Below, one piece after another: positions 24,844 to 50,073 of a stretch of 64,000 nucleotides of DNA (its first letter is position 1; each line of letters opens with the position of its first letter). A program made the position numbers and the translations under genes. The stretch comes from Glandiceps talaboti (taxonomy: Eukaryota > Hemichordata > Enteropneusta > Spengelidae): positions 5,522,540 through 5,586,539 of the forward strand of contig NC_135569.1 of NCBI RefSeq assembly GCF_964340395.1, written 5' to 3'. Under the pieces are notes generated by a model that had not been told where the DNA came from, did no database searches, and saw nothing but the letters and a program-made list of their open reading frames with translations.

Positions 24844-25395
24844 CGTACGTACGTACATACGTATGTATGTATGTATGTATGTATGTATGTATGTATGTAT
24901 GTATGTATGTACGTATGTACGTACGTACGTACGTACGTACGTACGTACGTACGTACGTACGTACATATGTATGTATGTACAAATGTGTGTAATGTATGTA
25001 TGTACATGTATGCATGTGTTATGTACGTACATATATGAATGTACTAGATTGCATAAGAAACAATGGTATACATACTGGAGAAAACTTTCCAAACTTTGAG
25101 GTTTGACTTCCTTCAGAAATGCAGTATTATATTTAACCTCATAATCAGTTGCCATCAGTGTACTACAAATACTAGTAACCAAGTGCCTCCTTGCCAAGTA
25201 CCCCAGTACAAGTCCAAGTAAAAATACAAGAATAGCTAAAAATATTTTGAGTGCTACTCCTCTTCTTCCGACACAACATTCTGGTGTGGATGGGCTGGAT
25301 CGGCCCGGATATTCCATTCCCACACCATCTCCATCATTGTCAGCATCCCAACGACTGTATGATGCACTGCCTCCCCTTTCCTCTTTGGCTGTCAT
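9431..25395 (-). CDS. TFRC/FOLH1-like: Transferrin receptor / glutamate carboxypeptidase II-like (M28B) membrane protein, predicted peptidase-inactive
   Basis: Sixteen exons: 25395-25076, 23721-23584, 21839-21692, 21305-21180, 20619-20430, 19557-19455, 17785-17613, 16380-16261, 15802-15720, 15535-15404, 14150-14062, 13466-13376, 12035-11777, 10977-10896, 10195-10097, 9623-9431. All phases join; 781 aa (human GCPII is 750). Type II topology: cytoplasmic tail with YSRW (13-16), CysCys (40-41), transmembrane helix about 47-67. Then protease-associated domain (about 165-345; [20 protein letters not shown]), M28 peptidase-like core and a C-terminal helical dimerisation domain. Zinc ligands His408 (GNHRDSW), Asp418, Glu456 and Asp484 are present. 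The catalytic Glu is Lys455 (WDAKEYG) and the last ligand His is Gly582 (YPLYGS). Human transferrin receptor 1, as remembered, also has Gly at that His position and a YTRF endocytosis motif in its tail. No RGD is seen in the helical domain. Family assignment is secure; inactivity and endocytic recycling are inferences. Confidence 0.92.
9637..9744. repeat. (AATC)n microsatellite
   Basis: AATC units with ACATC and AAC interruptions, directly beyond the acceptor of the last exon of the M28B gene (intron 15). Confidence 0.95.
10270..10600. mobile_element. Hairpin-type dispersed repeat, family C copy 1
   Basis: Intronic. Shares segments with 21360-21600 ('cattcag...gaaaatactcatga', 'gtgacctgtagtgacaa', 'attttcctt...gaacaa') and less closely with 46470-46605. 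A second partial unit follows at 10606-10670. The family shows internal inverted repeats, clearest in the 21.4 kb copy. Confidence 0.6.
12064..12262. mobile_element. Partial copy of the 7921-8303 MITE-like family
   Basis: Matches the left half of the 7.9 kb element ('gcttggtgtttcactcat', 'ctctagactaacaa', 'ggatccttt-cccaatcaca'). No right terminal repeat is seen. Lies in intron 12 of the M28B gene, 29 bases beyond exon 13. Confidence 0.7.
12346..12571. repeat. 58-bp tandem repeat, four copies
   Basis: Four near-identical direct units beginning 'ttctggcaatcaaggtattg' and containing 'gctagacacaaactaaa', in intron 12. A short inverted match to the unit end ('aatagttttagtttgtgtct') lies at about 12799-12820. 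Confidence 0.9.
12882..13326. mobile_element. Long-arm palindromic element
   Basis: The left arm (12882-13012) and right arm (about 13203-13326) are imperfect reverse complements over some 120 bases. For example 'gactgtgcgtatcatacaca' on the left pairs with 'tgtgtatgatacgcagtc' on the right, around a short central spacer. It ends about 50 bases from the donor of exon 12. No coding capacity; foldback/MITE-like. Confidence 0.8.
13704..13995. repeat. About 60-bp tandem repeat, five diverged copies
   Basis: Units built on 'aaatgtaacaacagt-gctattggttaa' and 'cacacatttttcatca', in intron 11 of the M28B gene. Confidence 0.85.
14369..14751 (-). mobile_element. 5'-truncated non-LTR retrotransposon 3' end
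   Basis: The minus strand encodes an open 89-codon C-terminus with the typical end of LINE reverse transcriptase polyproteins: [47 protein letters not shown], stop. It is followed by a short 3' region and an (ATT)n tail (plus-strand ATA run at 14366-14410). The CR1/L2/Jockey-like group is likely by motif; the exact clade is not settled. It sits in intron 10 of the M28B gene, same transcriptional orientation. Confidence 0.85.
15925..16118. repeat. (TGTA)n-(TG)n-(TCTG)n compound microsatellite
   Basis: A TGTA block, then TG, then TCTG, in the intron between exons 9 and 8 of the M28B gene. Open frames over it are artefacts. Confidence 0.97.
16686..17062. mobile_element. Palindromic foldback element
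   Basis: The left arm from 'caactgccgacatcagac' pairs with the right arm ending 'gtctgacatcggcaattg'. Further matched pairs ('agcatgctggaagtacagag' with 'tttgtacttccaacatgct', 'gataagaacagtttta' with 'taaaactgttcttatc') run inwards. Arms are about 145 bases with a spacer of about 90. Intron 7, non-coding. Confidence 0.8.
18018..18081. repeat. Poly-C then poly-A tract
   Basis: A homopolymer C run followed by an A-rich run with G interruptions, in intron 6. Run length may be an assembly artefact. Confidence 0.9.
18549..19042. mobile_element. MITE-like element with TACTGTA-type inverted ends
   Basis: The left end 'tactgtatactgggaaatta' with tcgcgc is matched by the reverse complement of the right end 'taattaccctgtgtacagta'. 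Both ends then carry 'ttttt-cgcgc'-like sequence. About 490 bases in intron 6, non-coding. Confidence 0.75.
19205..19395. repeat. Tandem duplication of about 108 bp
   Basis: Two direct copies carrying 'cacctgtgatttcatagcat' and 'gaccttgtttggct', next to exon 6 of the M28B gene. Confidence 0.85.
19660..20330. repeat. Diverged intronic repeats of about 200-330 bp
   Basis: Three or more diverged direct units share 'aaagttatt-gggtc-aaa', 'caccacaaactgtg' and 'tgttatttcaatt' in intron 5. On the minus strand two of them read a similar short peptide (KVLDPNNF-like, LDPSNF-like). These are probably chance frames within the repeat rather than an exon. Confidence 0.55.
21360..21600. mobile_element. 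Hairpin-type dispersed repeat, family C copy 2
   Basis: A 'gaaaatacttatgagtgacc'-taagggg arm is followed, after a short spacer, by 'ccccttgggtcactcgtatt'-ttcc, its reverse complement. Outer sequence also pairs (cattcag against gaacgaag). The element lies in the intron between exons 4 and 3 of the M28B gene. Confidence 0.75.
22640..23375. repeat. 45-bp minisatellite, about 15-16 units
   Basis: Direct 45-base units containing 'tggtagccccatgacaagaa' and 'ttggtagtctgtgggcatgg', in intron 2 of the M28B gene. Most variation is single-base. Two units are truncated. Because 45 is divisible by 3, all frames stay open over long runs on both strands. Flanks contain 'ggtagcc'/'gggctacc' inverted motifs (around 22452 and 22612). 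Confidence 0.98.
23516..23582. repeat. (AAAT)n microsatellite
   Basis: An AAAT run that reaches the intron side of the donor of exon 2 of the M28B gene. Confidence 0.97.
23861..24236. mobile_element. MITE-like element, family B copy 1
   Basis: The left terminus 'ttaaagtggccatatggatg' pairs with the right terminus '...tatatatccactttaa'. The inside is AT-rich with 'attgagttacaaacaaggac'. A related full copy lies at 57606-57950 and a right-end fragment at about 30800-30900. Intron 1 of the M28B gene. Confidence 0.8.
24532..25020. repeat. (TATG)n/(TACG)n compound microsatellite
   Basis: Almost 490 bases of TATG units with TGCA, TGTG and long TACG blocks, starting some 55 bases inside intron 1 from the exon 1 donor of the M28B gene. 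Tyr/Val/Met/Cys and Thr/Ile/His open frames over it on both strands are artefacts. Confidence 0.98.
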
Positions 25396-25908
25396 TATTA
25401 TTTATATCTACATATTGAAGAAAATTTACACCTTTTATTAGATCATCCCTGAAACTCCAGATTCTCTTAAATGGGAACTCCACTTCAGGATATAAAGGTA
25501 TTTCATTAACTTTGAATTCTGGAGTCATTTCATGATTTCATATCACCCTGTGACCCAAGCTTTCATCTTGGCACTGATATTCTCCATGTAAAACATGCAA
25601 TGACTTCCATGATTGTCAACACACCAGTTTACTTTTCTCCCAACCTCCAATGGCAACTTATCAAATGATTTCGAATAAATCCTTGAACTGCACAGCTTAG
25701 TAGAGATGATTTTTGTCTCAAATTTTTTTAATTCACTTCATTTAAAAAAAAAATTGTTTTGGATATATCAAATGTGCACATTTTGTAAAATTTATTTGTC
25801 TAGTTATGTATTCGGTATATCTATGTTTTGATAATGTGTCTGTGTGTGAAATGACTGTTATTTGGTGTACACCTGTGTCATCTTTTACGGTAAACACACA
25901 AACAAACA

Positions 25909-25912
25909 AACT

Positions 25913-25988
<76 letters not shown>

Positions 25989-26020
25989 AACAAACAAACA
26001 AACAAACAAATAAATAAATA
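25909..26020. repeat. (ACAG)n-(ACAA)n-(ATAA)n microsatellite
   Basis: ACAG units followed by ACAA and AAAT units. Confidence 0.97.
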
Positions 26021-27009
26021 AAGACTTTGGGTTGTGAATGATAATTATGTGTTTCATCCTTGTTCACTAATCTAGTACGTAGATGTCCTTTTCGATTGTA
26101 CATCACCTTGCATCAAGTTATCGTACGGGTCAGTGCAGTGTGGACTTGTCAGTAAACGATCGTCCACTATGTTCACATTGTAATATTGTTTTATCTATTC
26201 GAATGCATAGTCTGCAGATTTGGGAGTAGTTGGATCTCTGACTGAGAACGGGAGTCATGCCAACCAAATATATCACACGGTGTTTACTCCGATCCGTACT
26301 CAAGCATGTCAAGTCAGAACCTCGATCCTCGTACTAATATTATTTTCAATTTGTAATACATGCGTGACGCTGAAAAATGTTGACCCACAACGACCCTAAC
26401 ATTGTACAGTAAAAAATATGTATCGTTATCAAAACACGATGATACAGAAAAAAAACAACGTTGTGCCCCACCCACGTCTCAATAACATGGGTTTGCGGTA
26501 AAAAGACACATGGCATGACAGATGGCACGCTGCCAACAAAATACGCCATCGTTGAAAATCATAACAAACAAAATGTGAACGAAAGCATGGATATTTCGAC
26601 TTACAACAGACGGAATTCTTCACTAGTTGTCATGTAATGTAGTTTCCGCGAGGTTTGGGCTCCAAAATACTGGATTGTTTGGTGGTCAAAGAATATATCT
26701 CACCCTTTGCATAAGCGGAGGCTTCAACGCGCCATGCATGCATGACCCCCAACCTACCGGCACCTTATGCATTCAAAGTCAGCGCGGCGTTGACCTCGTA
26801 CTAAAGTATATATTTGCATATAAATATATTGTGGTATACATTTTCCACTTTTAGAAATGATTTTAAAAATTAATTCTATAAATAATATAGTTATTATAGT
26901 TCAAATAAAAAATGTCATAGTATATAAAATTAGGGCTTAAAAATTTGTTTACTTTCGTACGCTCGTGATAAGAGGTCGAGAAAGTAGTAATTTGTGTCTC
27001 CATTTAAAA

Positions 27010-27200
27010 CGACATCTTTGATTGGTCAAGAACTATGGTGATGGAATAAAGCTATTCTGACGCAAATAATACTTTTAGTTTCGTTGATTTTAGTTCGATA
27101 TCCATCGTCTTTGCGTCAACACTAACCGATCATTAACGGTTACCACATAATATTTTTGTTCAACTTTGTATTTTTCGTATAACTTTTTGACCAATAGGGT
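27010..27200 (+). promoter_or_regulatory. Candidate YEATS4 promoter with CCAAT boxes
   Basis: An inverted CCAAT ('gattggtcaa', about 27015) and a direct CCAAT (27191-27195) lie within 230 bases of the first ATG, with no TATA box at the usual spacing. This is typical of a housekeeping promoter, but rests on motif matches alone. Confidence 0.3.
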
Positions 27201-27242
27201 CGCTGATACTTGTGTAAGTTCATTCACCGCGGTGAGGTCAAC

Positions 27243-30200
27243 ATGGCTGCCCTTTTGCAGAAATCCAAAATGGCGGAGTTTGGTCCTGATTCTGGCGGCA
27301 GAGTGAAGGTGCGTTTTATTTTGACTGTAATTGCGAAAGTAAGGAGTTAGTATAATGCAAAATAGTAACCGGGGCTTCTATAATAACATTAGACGTTCGT
27401 GAAATCTTCTAAACTGCATCAGTCATTGCCAGCGGTAATGTAAATGCATTCAAACCACAACTTGTTTGTGTGTGTTTAACTAGGGAAGTGCAGTTGAATT
27501 TCCGGGTTGTGGAAGTACGGTTGTGACTTTTATGTCGTCGATAAATGGGGATTTGTGTTACATGTTCTAAAAGAATAAACTACTGTTTTATGTAGTCGGT
27601 ACAGTAGCATTCGTCAATGGTCAAGTTGAGAAATTGCGATGTTCCGCAACTCGTGGCATCCGTATATAAACATCGAGACGCAAGCGATGAATGTATTCAG
27701 TTATTCATAGCTCAAAATTTCGTTACGTAAATGACGTTTTCATTCAAAATTTTGAAGAAAAAAATTATTTTAGGTGACTTATAAATCTAGTAACATCAAA
27801 CCATACAATAACAAGGACAAACTTGAGTTTTTAGTTTATTTTTCTGGATATGTCTGAATTAGACTGACGAATGCTGCGACTCAATCTTACACGATCAATG
27901 CAACAGCTTGACGAAACGGCTACTTAGGACAGCGGTTTCTCCGTTAATCTTAGCGTACAAACGGGGTTTTGAAACCAACGTCTTGCAGAGTGTCGATTGT
28001 CTTTAAAATGTTTTGTGACATATGGGAACTGTTGATAATTTTTTCTCGTCCACATCAGACAAATAGATGTCATTCAAAAAATATACTTTAGTGTCAACAC
28101 CCCTGGAAAATGGCCAAAATTCAATATAGATACCCCTGGAAAACTGACGAAAAACCCCTGGAAAGTCCTGGAATTTTGTTTTGCTTTAAGTGTACGAACC
28201 CTGGTGTTACTATTATGCGATTATTTTGTAAATAGCTTGCGCATTTTACATTGATAGTTCTTGTGATTATTTCACATGATTATATTTCTGTCAAGAACAA
28301 GATGCAATATCATAATAAGATAAGTAGATGATGCACTTTCAGACAATTCATGATTCAAAATAGGACTCCTGCTTGTACATGTGTGTACATTTGTACATTT
28401 TGTAAATCGAGCCACAATATAAACATTGAATGAATGGTTTACCGCGTGGATGTATTATTAATACATCCATGGTTTAAGTTAAGTTTAACTGATATTTCAT
28501 GTACATGTCTTGACTTTCAATTTTAAAAGGGAATTTCTATCATCAAACCAATCGTTTTTGGTAATATAGCGAGATATTTTGGTAAGAAGAGAGAAGAAGA
28601 TGGACATACTCATCAATGGACTGTTTATGTTAAACCATTCAGAAATGAGGTAATGTGCAATCATAGGAAATAATATAAAAACATTTCACTTCTCATGTGG
28701 TCATTGTTGAGGAGAGATTCGTTTATAAAGTTCCAAAGTCCAGAGTACTGTTCAGTTTCAGTGGCACTGAGTGTACCCAGTAGTCTTGATACTACACATG
28801 ATGTCAAATCATCCGAGTACTTCGGTTTCCTCTTGCATTAACACTGAACCCATGAGGGATGGCCCTCACTGAACTTTTTAGGAGATAAGTGTTTATATCA
28901 GTATAAATACAGACTATGTATGTCTGCTAACAGTGCTAAGTCCGTTGAACCAAGTGGACCACTGCAAGAACAATAGAGGAGAAATAGAGTTTCAATTTAG
29001 TGTTTCTTGGCAATCATGCACAATTTATGTAAATTGAAATCGTGAAATCACTCCAGAACCCAAGGTTCATGAAAATACGTTTATAGATACATATACCCTG
29101 GAGTGGCGTTGCCCTTTAAAGCTGTATTAATAACATACAAACATGCATATATTTATTTGCAGGATATGTCTGTGTATGTCAAAAAGATACAATTTAAACT
29201 TCATGAAAGTTACACAAGTCCACTAAGAGGTAAGTGTTTCATAATTTTCCAATATCCCTCCACTGCATATAAAATGGATGTTGATGGTAAGGGCACCCTC
29301 AAGAATTTTAGCTGAATGCCATCATTAAAATCCTGATCTGGAAGCAGACACAGTCATTTCATTTAGACAAAATATCGCAAAAAGCTATTCATTCGATCTT
29401 GCTATCTTTCAGAATGGTTGTATCAAATAGATCCAATGAACACACTATCATTAATGACCTTCAGTACTTTTGCGATTTACTTCTGCAATGTATTACATGT
29501 CTGGTAGGCAGTTTTTGTAGTGCAGATTTCATCATAGATAGAATCCTTTCTCTTTACATGACTACATCTAGTTTTGTGAATGTAGATTTTATTTTAATAT
29601 TTTATTTATCTATTCATTGACAGTACTAACCAAGCCTCCATATGAGGTAACAGAAACTGGCTGGGGAGAATTTGAAGTTGTCATTAAAATATTTTTCAAT
29701 GATCCAAATGAAAGACCGGTAAGTGTAATGAACTCTTTTACGCTTTTGTAAGGGATGATCACACAATGTTACACAAGTTCAATTAACAAACTTCATTCAT
29801 TGAGAAGGGAGAGGGTCTGGCATCCATGCAATTGCTGAACTTCATTTACACACTTCTAATCAAATTTTGAAAACTTGTATATACTGCTGAGATGTTGATA
29901 AGTTGATTGAAATTTACTGCTAATAATGATATACATTGCACTTGTGAGCATTGTGTATTGAGCTTGTGTGATGTGCGATCATGCCTAAGGTATTGTAGTA
30001 TCCCGGTAGGGTTAATGTCATTATGTGACGTTATGGGTGAACTTGATATTTTATTTCCAATGTATGATATACAGCCCATTTCGTATTAGTGTTCACTGGC
30101 TGTTTGATGCAACCACACAGAAACCTGTACGAAACTGTACATTCTACACTTTAACATAGCAAGACTGAATGAATACAATTTTTTGCAACATTTTGTCTAA

Positions 30201-30277
30201 ATGATATGAACTAATGTGCCACCATGCAGACATCAAATACAGACATCAAAACATTAATGCTTGTGTATGTGTGTGTC

Positions 30278-30342
<65 letters not shown>

Positions 30343-31896
30343 TGTAGTACCCTTAAATGGTTTTTCATTTAGACAAAATGTAGCAAGAAATTGCAATATC
30401 GTAAAGTGTAGAATATGCAGTTACTTATTGGTTTCTGCATGGTTGTATCAAACAGAGCTTGTAAACACTAATATGAAATGAATGGTAAGGTAACAAAAGT
30501 AATATTCTGTGACATGTACATTTGAATATCTACCACAGGTGACAGTATATCACTTACTCAAACTTTTCCAATCTGAAACAAATCTGATGTTAGGAAAGAA
30601 GAATGTGGTGTCAGAACAGTACGATGAATTAGTAAGTACATAATTATATATACCACTACAGTATGGTGAATTAGTAAGTACATATACCACTACAGTATGC
30701 CCTCTAATCAATGAAGACATTCTTTGTTGTTGGTGGTTAGAATGATTGAATTGGGTAGTCTTGTGAGTCACCTCATAGTAAAGGATCGAAATTGTCAAAT
30801 TTATATGTGTGTACAATAACAAATATTTTACACATTTAGTTGTTTTATAAATTAAAAATCCAAAATGAATAGCCAATTCTCATCCATATGGCCACTTTAA
30901 TAAATAGAATAGTACGTACGTGGGTAATAATTATCTTTACAACTTTTGAACTGATTTCACTACAGCTATTTACAATTATGTACTACGTGGCATTGACCAT
31001 ATAGAGGAAAGATGAGGTAAGATTCCGGAAGAGATGCAGGCATTTTTGGTCCACATTATAGATTGTAATCAGTTGTGTACAATGTATTGTGTTTTGATAT
31101 TGTAGATTTTTCAAGATCCAACACAGATGATGCAACAGCTACTTACTACAACTAGACAACTGACATTAGGACCTCATAAACATGAAACAGATTGTAAGTT
31201 TATGTCTTAAAATACAAAACTGTTCCTTTTTTTTTTTAAATATAATTTTTTGTAACATCATTAGTGTACATTTACATTGTATGTCTAGAAATACAGTGAA
31301 CTTGTTAATTTACATGTACGCTTGTGGTAGTCATATGCTGAAAACATTGGTGTTAATTTCTTTTGCACGCATGTCTGAGAGCACATGCATGCACACGCAC
31401 ACACACACACACGTCTGTATGTGTATGTATGTATGTATGTATGTATGTATGTATGTATGTACGTACGTACGTATGTACATGCATGTGTGAATGTCTATAT
31501 GTATGAGTGTGTACATGGATACAAGTATACATTAACATACATGTGATCCAATTTATACATATAAATATGCAAGCTTGTGTTTTGGTACATGAGTATGTGT
31601 ATGTGTATGTGTGCATATAAATTGAAAATATCTATGTTTCTTATGCTCATCTTATTTTAAAACATTGATATCCAGAATATCTAACTTAACCAGCTTACCT
31701 TCCGTTTCCCTATACAGTTGAAGAGGTCGAGAGAAAAACAGTCAATTCCGTTCAGTCAGCCAAGAAAAAAATCCGATTTGAAATAACAGAACTTAATGAA
31801 AGACTTAAACAGAGTAAAGAAGCTATCCAACAATTCAGAGAAGAGATAAAGAAACTAGAAGACCAGGAACAAGACAGAGAAGAAATGTCATTATGA
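27243..31896 (+). CDS. YEATS4: YEATS domain-containing protein 4 (GAS41)
   Basis: Seven exons: 27243-27308, 28530-28649, 29163-29229, 29624-29718, 30539-30631, 31106-31193, 31718-31896. All phases join; 235 aa against 227 in human. The N-terminus reads [14 protein letters not shown], preceded by nine extra residues from an upstream ATG; the inner ATG is an alternative start. The YEATS domain covers about residues 24-150 with [20 protein letters not shown] and NDPNERPVT, including the aromatic residues of the acyl-lysine pocket. A C-terminal coiled coil follows (about 175-228, Lys/Glu-rich). The known role of the family is to read acetylated or crotonylated histone H3 as a subunit of the TIP60/p400 and SRCAP complexes that deposit H2A.Z. 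The protein acts in the nucleus and nothing is missing. It lies head to head with the M28B gene. Confidence 0.97.
30255..30342. repeat. (GT)n microsatellite
   Basis: GT dinucleotide run in intron 4 of YEATS4. Confidence 0.97.
30800..30900. mobile_element. Fragment of MITE-like family B (right end)
   Basis: Ends 'catccatatggccactttaa', preceded by 'attaaaaatccaaaatgaat', the same order as the right end of the 23861-24236 element. No left terminus found. YEATS4 intron 5. Confidence 0.7.
31384..31478. repeat. (CA)n-(TATG)n-(TACG)n microsatellite
   Basis: Short compound run in the last intron of YEATS4. Confidence 0.95.
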
Positions 31897-31915
31897 TCTA
31901 AAAGGTTAAACTGTA

Positions 31916-32460
31916 ACAAGACATTCCAGTAATATGGATTTGAAATATTACACACCCAGAAAATGGTATATAAAGAAGTGACCTCGAACACACATGCATA
32001 TGTTTCAAAACTGTTGTTTTATTTAGAAAGATATTTTTGTGTATTCATCAACCTTCTACAGGTCAAGTTCTTGTAAAAAGATAATCGCTGTGAACATTTC
32101 TACTCACAGATCAAACTTTTGTTGATGTCTCTCTCCAAAGGCATTCCAGTATTGTGAATTGGGAAATATCACACACCATGAAAATTGTATGCCTAGTAGG
32201 AATACTTCTTATGTATGAAGTTTCTGTATGTCAATATGAACTTGGTATATTACACACTGTGAAAATGGTATACAGAGGAAAATGTCTGATGTAAGACGTT
32301 TTGCATATATATATGACCTTGAAATATTACACACTGGCAAAATGGTATAAGGAGTGATTTCTAACACATTAAGTTCCAGCATATGTTTCAAAACTTGTTT
32401 CTTAAGACATTCTAGAAATATGGATTTGAAATTTCAGACACCCTGAAAATGGTATAAGAA
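31916..32460 (+). repeat. Diverged ~50-bp motif repeats in the YEATS4 3' UTR
   Basis: About five copies of 'acattccagtaatatggatt' plus 'tgaaatattacacac-ctgaaaatggtata' lie between the stop codon and the poly(A) signal (near 31921, 32143, 32233, 32320 and 32401). They will be transcribed if the 3' UTR runs to 32.7 kb. Confidence 0.8.
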
Positions 32461-32681
32461 AGAATGAGATTGAGACTGTACTGTAGGGGCATGTATCATT
32501 GATTATGTAAATCCTAAACACACTGCCAGCCCATCAGCCAGTCGTAGGGTTTTCTTACACACATTGCAGATTAAATCTGTATAAACTTTACATCCAGTAA
32601 ATTTAACACAGTATACATGGCGGCTGTGACGTCGTTAACCAATGTCTTATTTTGTTTTATTTGAGTATTTTGTTTTACTTC

Positions 32682-32687
32682 AAATAA
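32682..32687 (+). promoter_or_regulatory. Polyadenylation signal AATAAA, YEATS4
   Basis: Canonical hexamer about 790 bases after the stop codon, followed by a T/G-rich stretch. Confidence 0.55.
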
Positions 32688-33699
32688 AGATTTGGTAGTG
32701 ATTGCCATATTTTACCAGATAGTCAATCAACTGTTGTTTTTTAAGCCCTCAATGGTCACAGTCTGAAAGGGCTAAACGAATGACCCTTGGAAGTCCATCC
32801 AACTATTCGTAAGCAGCCATATCTCTGACACCTATGGCTGAATTTCAACCAAACCAAGTTAGTTTGTAACCCAATAACCCCCCTCCCCCAACAAAAACAC
32901 AAAGCAAAAAAAAACAAAAAAACAAAACGAAAACAAACAAGCAGAAGACCTAAAGAATGTGTAAAGGTTTGCATATTGTAAATAGGAAGTAATTTATAAA
33001 CAAACTGCAAACACAATCAACACTTCACATCTCGCTAAGCTTCCCCATATTTTCGGTGTTTTTTTTGCGAATTATTGTCCTGGTAGTTACACTGAGTTTC
33101 GTGAAGTATTTTATTGGCCAGATATAGCTACTTAAGAGATGCCTAGCATGGTCTGCAAATAGAAAAAAAGTAAGTTGAAATCTTACCATGTTTGATAGAA
33201 ATCAACAGACGAATTCATGTCAAATAAACGACGCAGTTGCTGAGATACGGAGTTCTACCAACTTGACATCAAACGCAAAGGCTCATGGGAAAACAAAATT
33301 TGCGCACAAACCATATGTTCTCTTCGAAGTGTCGTCTGCCTGATACACGACAACTTGTATGGGAGACGTAACTATAACACCTTTACTGTCTTGGATAATT
33401 CTACTTTCTGAGGCATTGAACTTGTAAGATGTAATCGAATAGCAAGCATGCAGGAAGAGAGAAAAACGTTCGCAGAATTTGCATGAAACGCGGAGAGAAC
33501 TCACCATTCACGTCCGTGTCCACGTGCAGTGGCGTTCTTTCGAATATAAACTTACGTTCCGTCGTTTATAGAAATTCTAAATCGACTACATAATATCATG
33601 GTATAGTTCGTCGCCGGGATGCCCGGATGGGTTAATTTTATATTCACTGTGCTACTACTTTCATTTAGACAATGTGAATGAAATAAGTCAACTCCTCTG
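32688..33699. other. Intergenic, likely promoter of the long TSP1 gene in its right part
   Basis: About 1 kb without a recognisable gene. It has A- and C-rich runs near 32880-32940. No TATA box or other decisive promoter element was identified. Confidence 0.4.
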
Positions 33700-49094
<15,395 letters not shown>

Positions 49095-49344
49095 GATCAA
49101 TCACAATCCGTGCCTGTCCTTTCTCATCCTATGTCTTCAACCACCGTCATCAGAAAAGCTCATACAATATTTGACCTTTGAACCAGAGCGTGTGAAGATA
49201 TTTTCTACCAATTTCGACACAACCAACTCTTTGCTAGAAAGCTACCATCACAGAAATATCAAAGCTTACTGATGTTATAATCAAATCTTTCATTTTATAA
49301 CTTGAACTCGAACTTAATATCTAAATCATAGGCATTCATCTGGT

Positions 49345-49350
49345 AATAAA
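49345..49350 (+). promoter_or_regulatory. Polyadenylation signal AATAAA, long TSP1 gene
   Basis: Hexamer about 250 bases after the stop codon of the last exon. Confidence 0.5.
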
Positions 49351-49779
49351 ACAATATGATCAGTCCGTACAAATTATAAAACACATTAATAGTGAAAGTT
49401 TCTCTGTCTGTCACAGTACACTAGTTTTCTTACTGTCTGCATAACTAAATCTTGGTTTTGTACATTTCTCAATCTGATGGAGTGAACTTGATGTGATTTC
49501 TTTATTTACCTCCATGTATGGTCGTTTTTCTTTTTTTGTTCAAGCACCTTTTACGTACATCTGACACAATACTATTGGATTTCACATACAAATCTGGTAC
49601 TTATGAGTAGTAGTTAACCAGAATCCACCTTACAATATAAAACTCCAGGATTGAAATTGAAACATCGAGCGAGAACCACCAAACAATAATGACAACATCG
49701 ACGCTAGATAGTCTAGAATCGAACTTGAGGTCGACTTATTCTGACGCGCACCCATAGTAGCGCACCCATAGACCTGTTA

Positions 49780-50073
49780 CCGGTTCCAAGATGCATTGCG
49801 CGTCTCTCCATACAATGCCATATATTGTGTACGCGCTGAGGGATTTGCACGCGCTACTCGGGGATGGTTGTCACCTGATGGTACCCTGGGTTCACTTTTA
49901 AAATCCCTCACTGTCATTGATGGCGTTTAGTCTTTGTTCTTTGTCTATAAAATCACAACATGTCTTTCCATAATTTCCTAATGAAAATGTTATTTCAAAC
50001 GTAATCAAGACAAATCAAGACTAAACGTAGCAACATAAGCGACGTCCTCTCACGCAATGCATCTTGGAACCGG
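49780..50073. mobile_element. MITE-like element, family A copy 2
   Basis: Left end 'ccggttccaagatgcattgc' and right end 'gcaatgcatcttggaaccgg' are exact reverse complements over 20 bases. The inside matches 8445-8743 closely ('catacaatgccat', 'tcattgatggcgtttagt', 'aaaatgttatttcaaacgta'). The better preserved ends suggest this copy is younger. Confidence 0.9.

Larger units (their letters stand above)
25396..27242. other. Intergenic region between divergent genes
   Basis: About 1.85 kb between the M28B start codon (minus) and the YEATS4 start codon (plus). It holds an (ACAG)n microsatellite and a CpG-containing stretch near 26690-26800. Any 5' UTR exon of the M28B gene would lie here, but none was identified. 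Confidence 0.6.

Noticed and set aside
24396-25395. Long open frames of up to 307 codons with Thr-Tyr-Ile-His or Met-Tyr-Val-Cys repeats
   Set aside because: They are readings of the TATG/TACG microsatellite. Only the non-repetitive part 25076-25395 is coding (exon 1 of the M28B gene).
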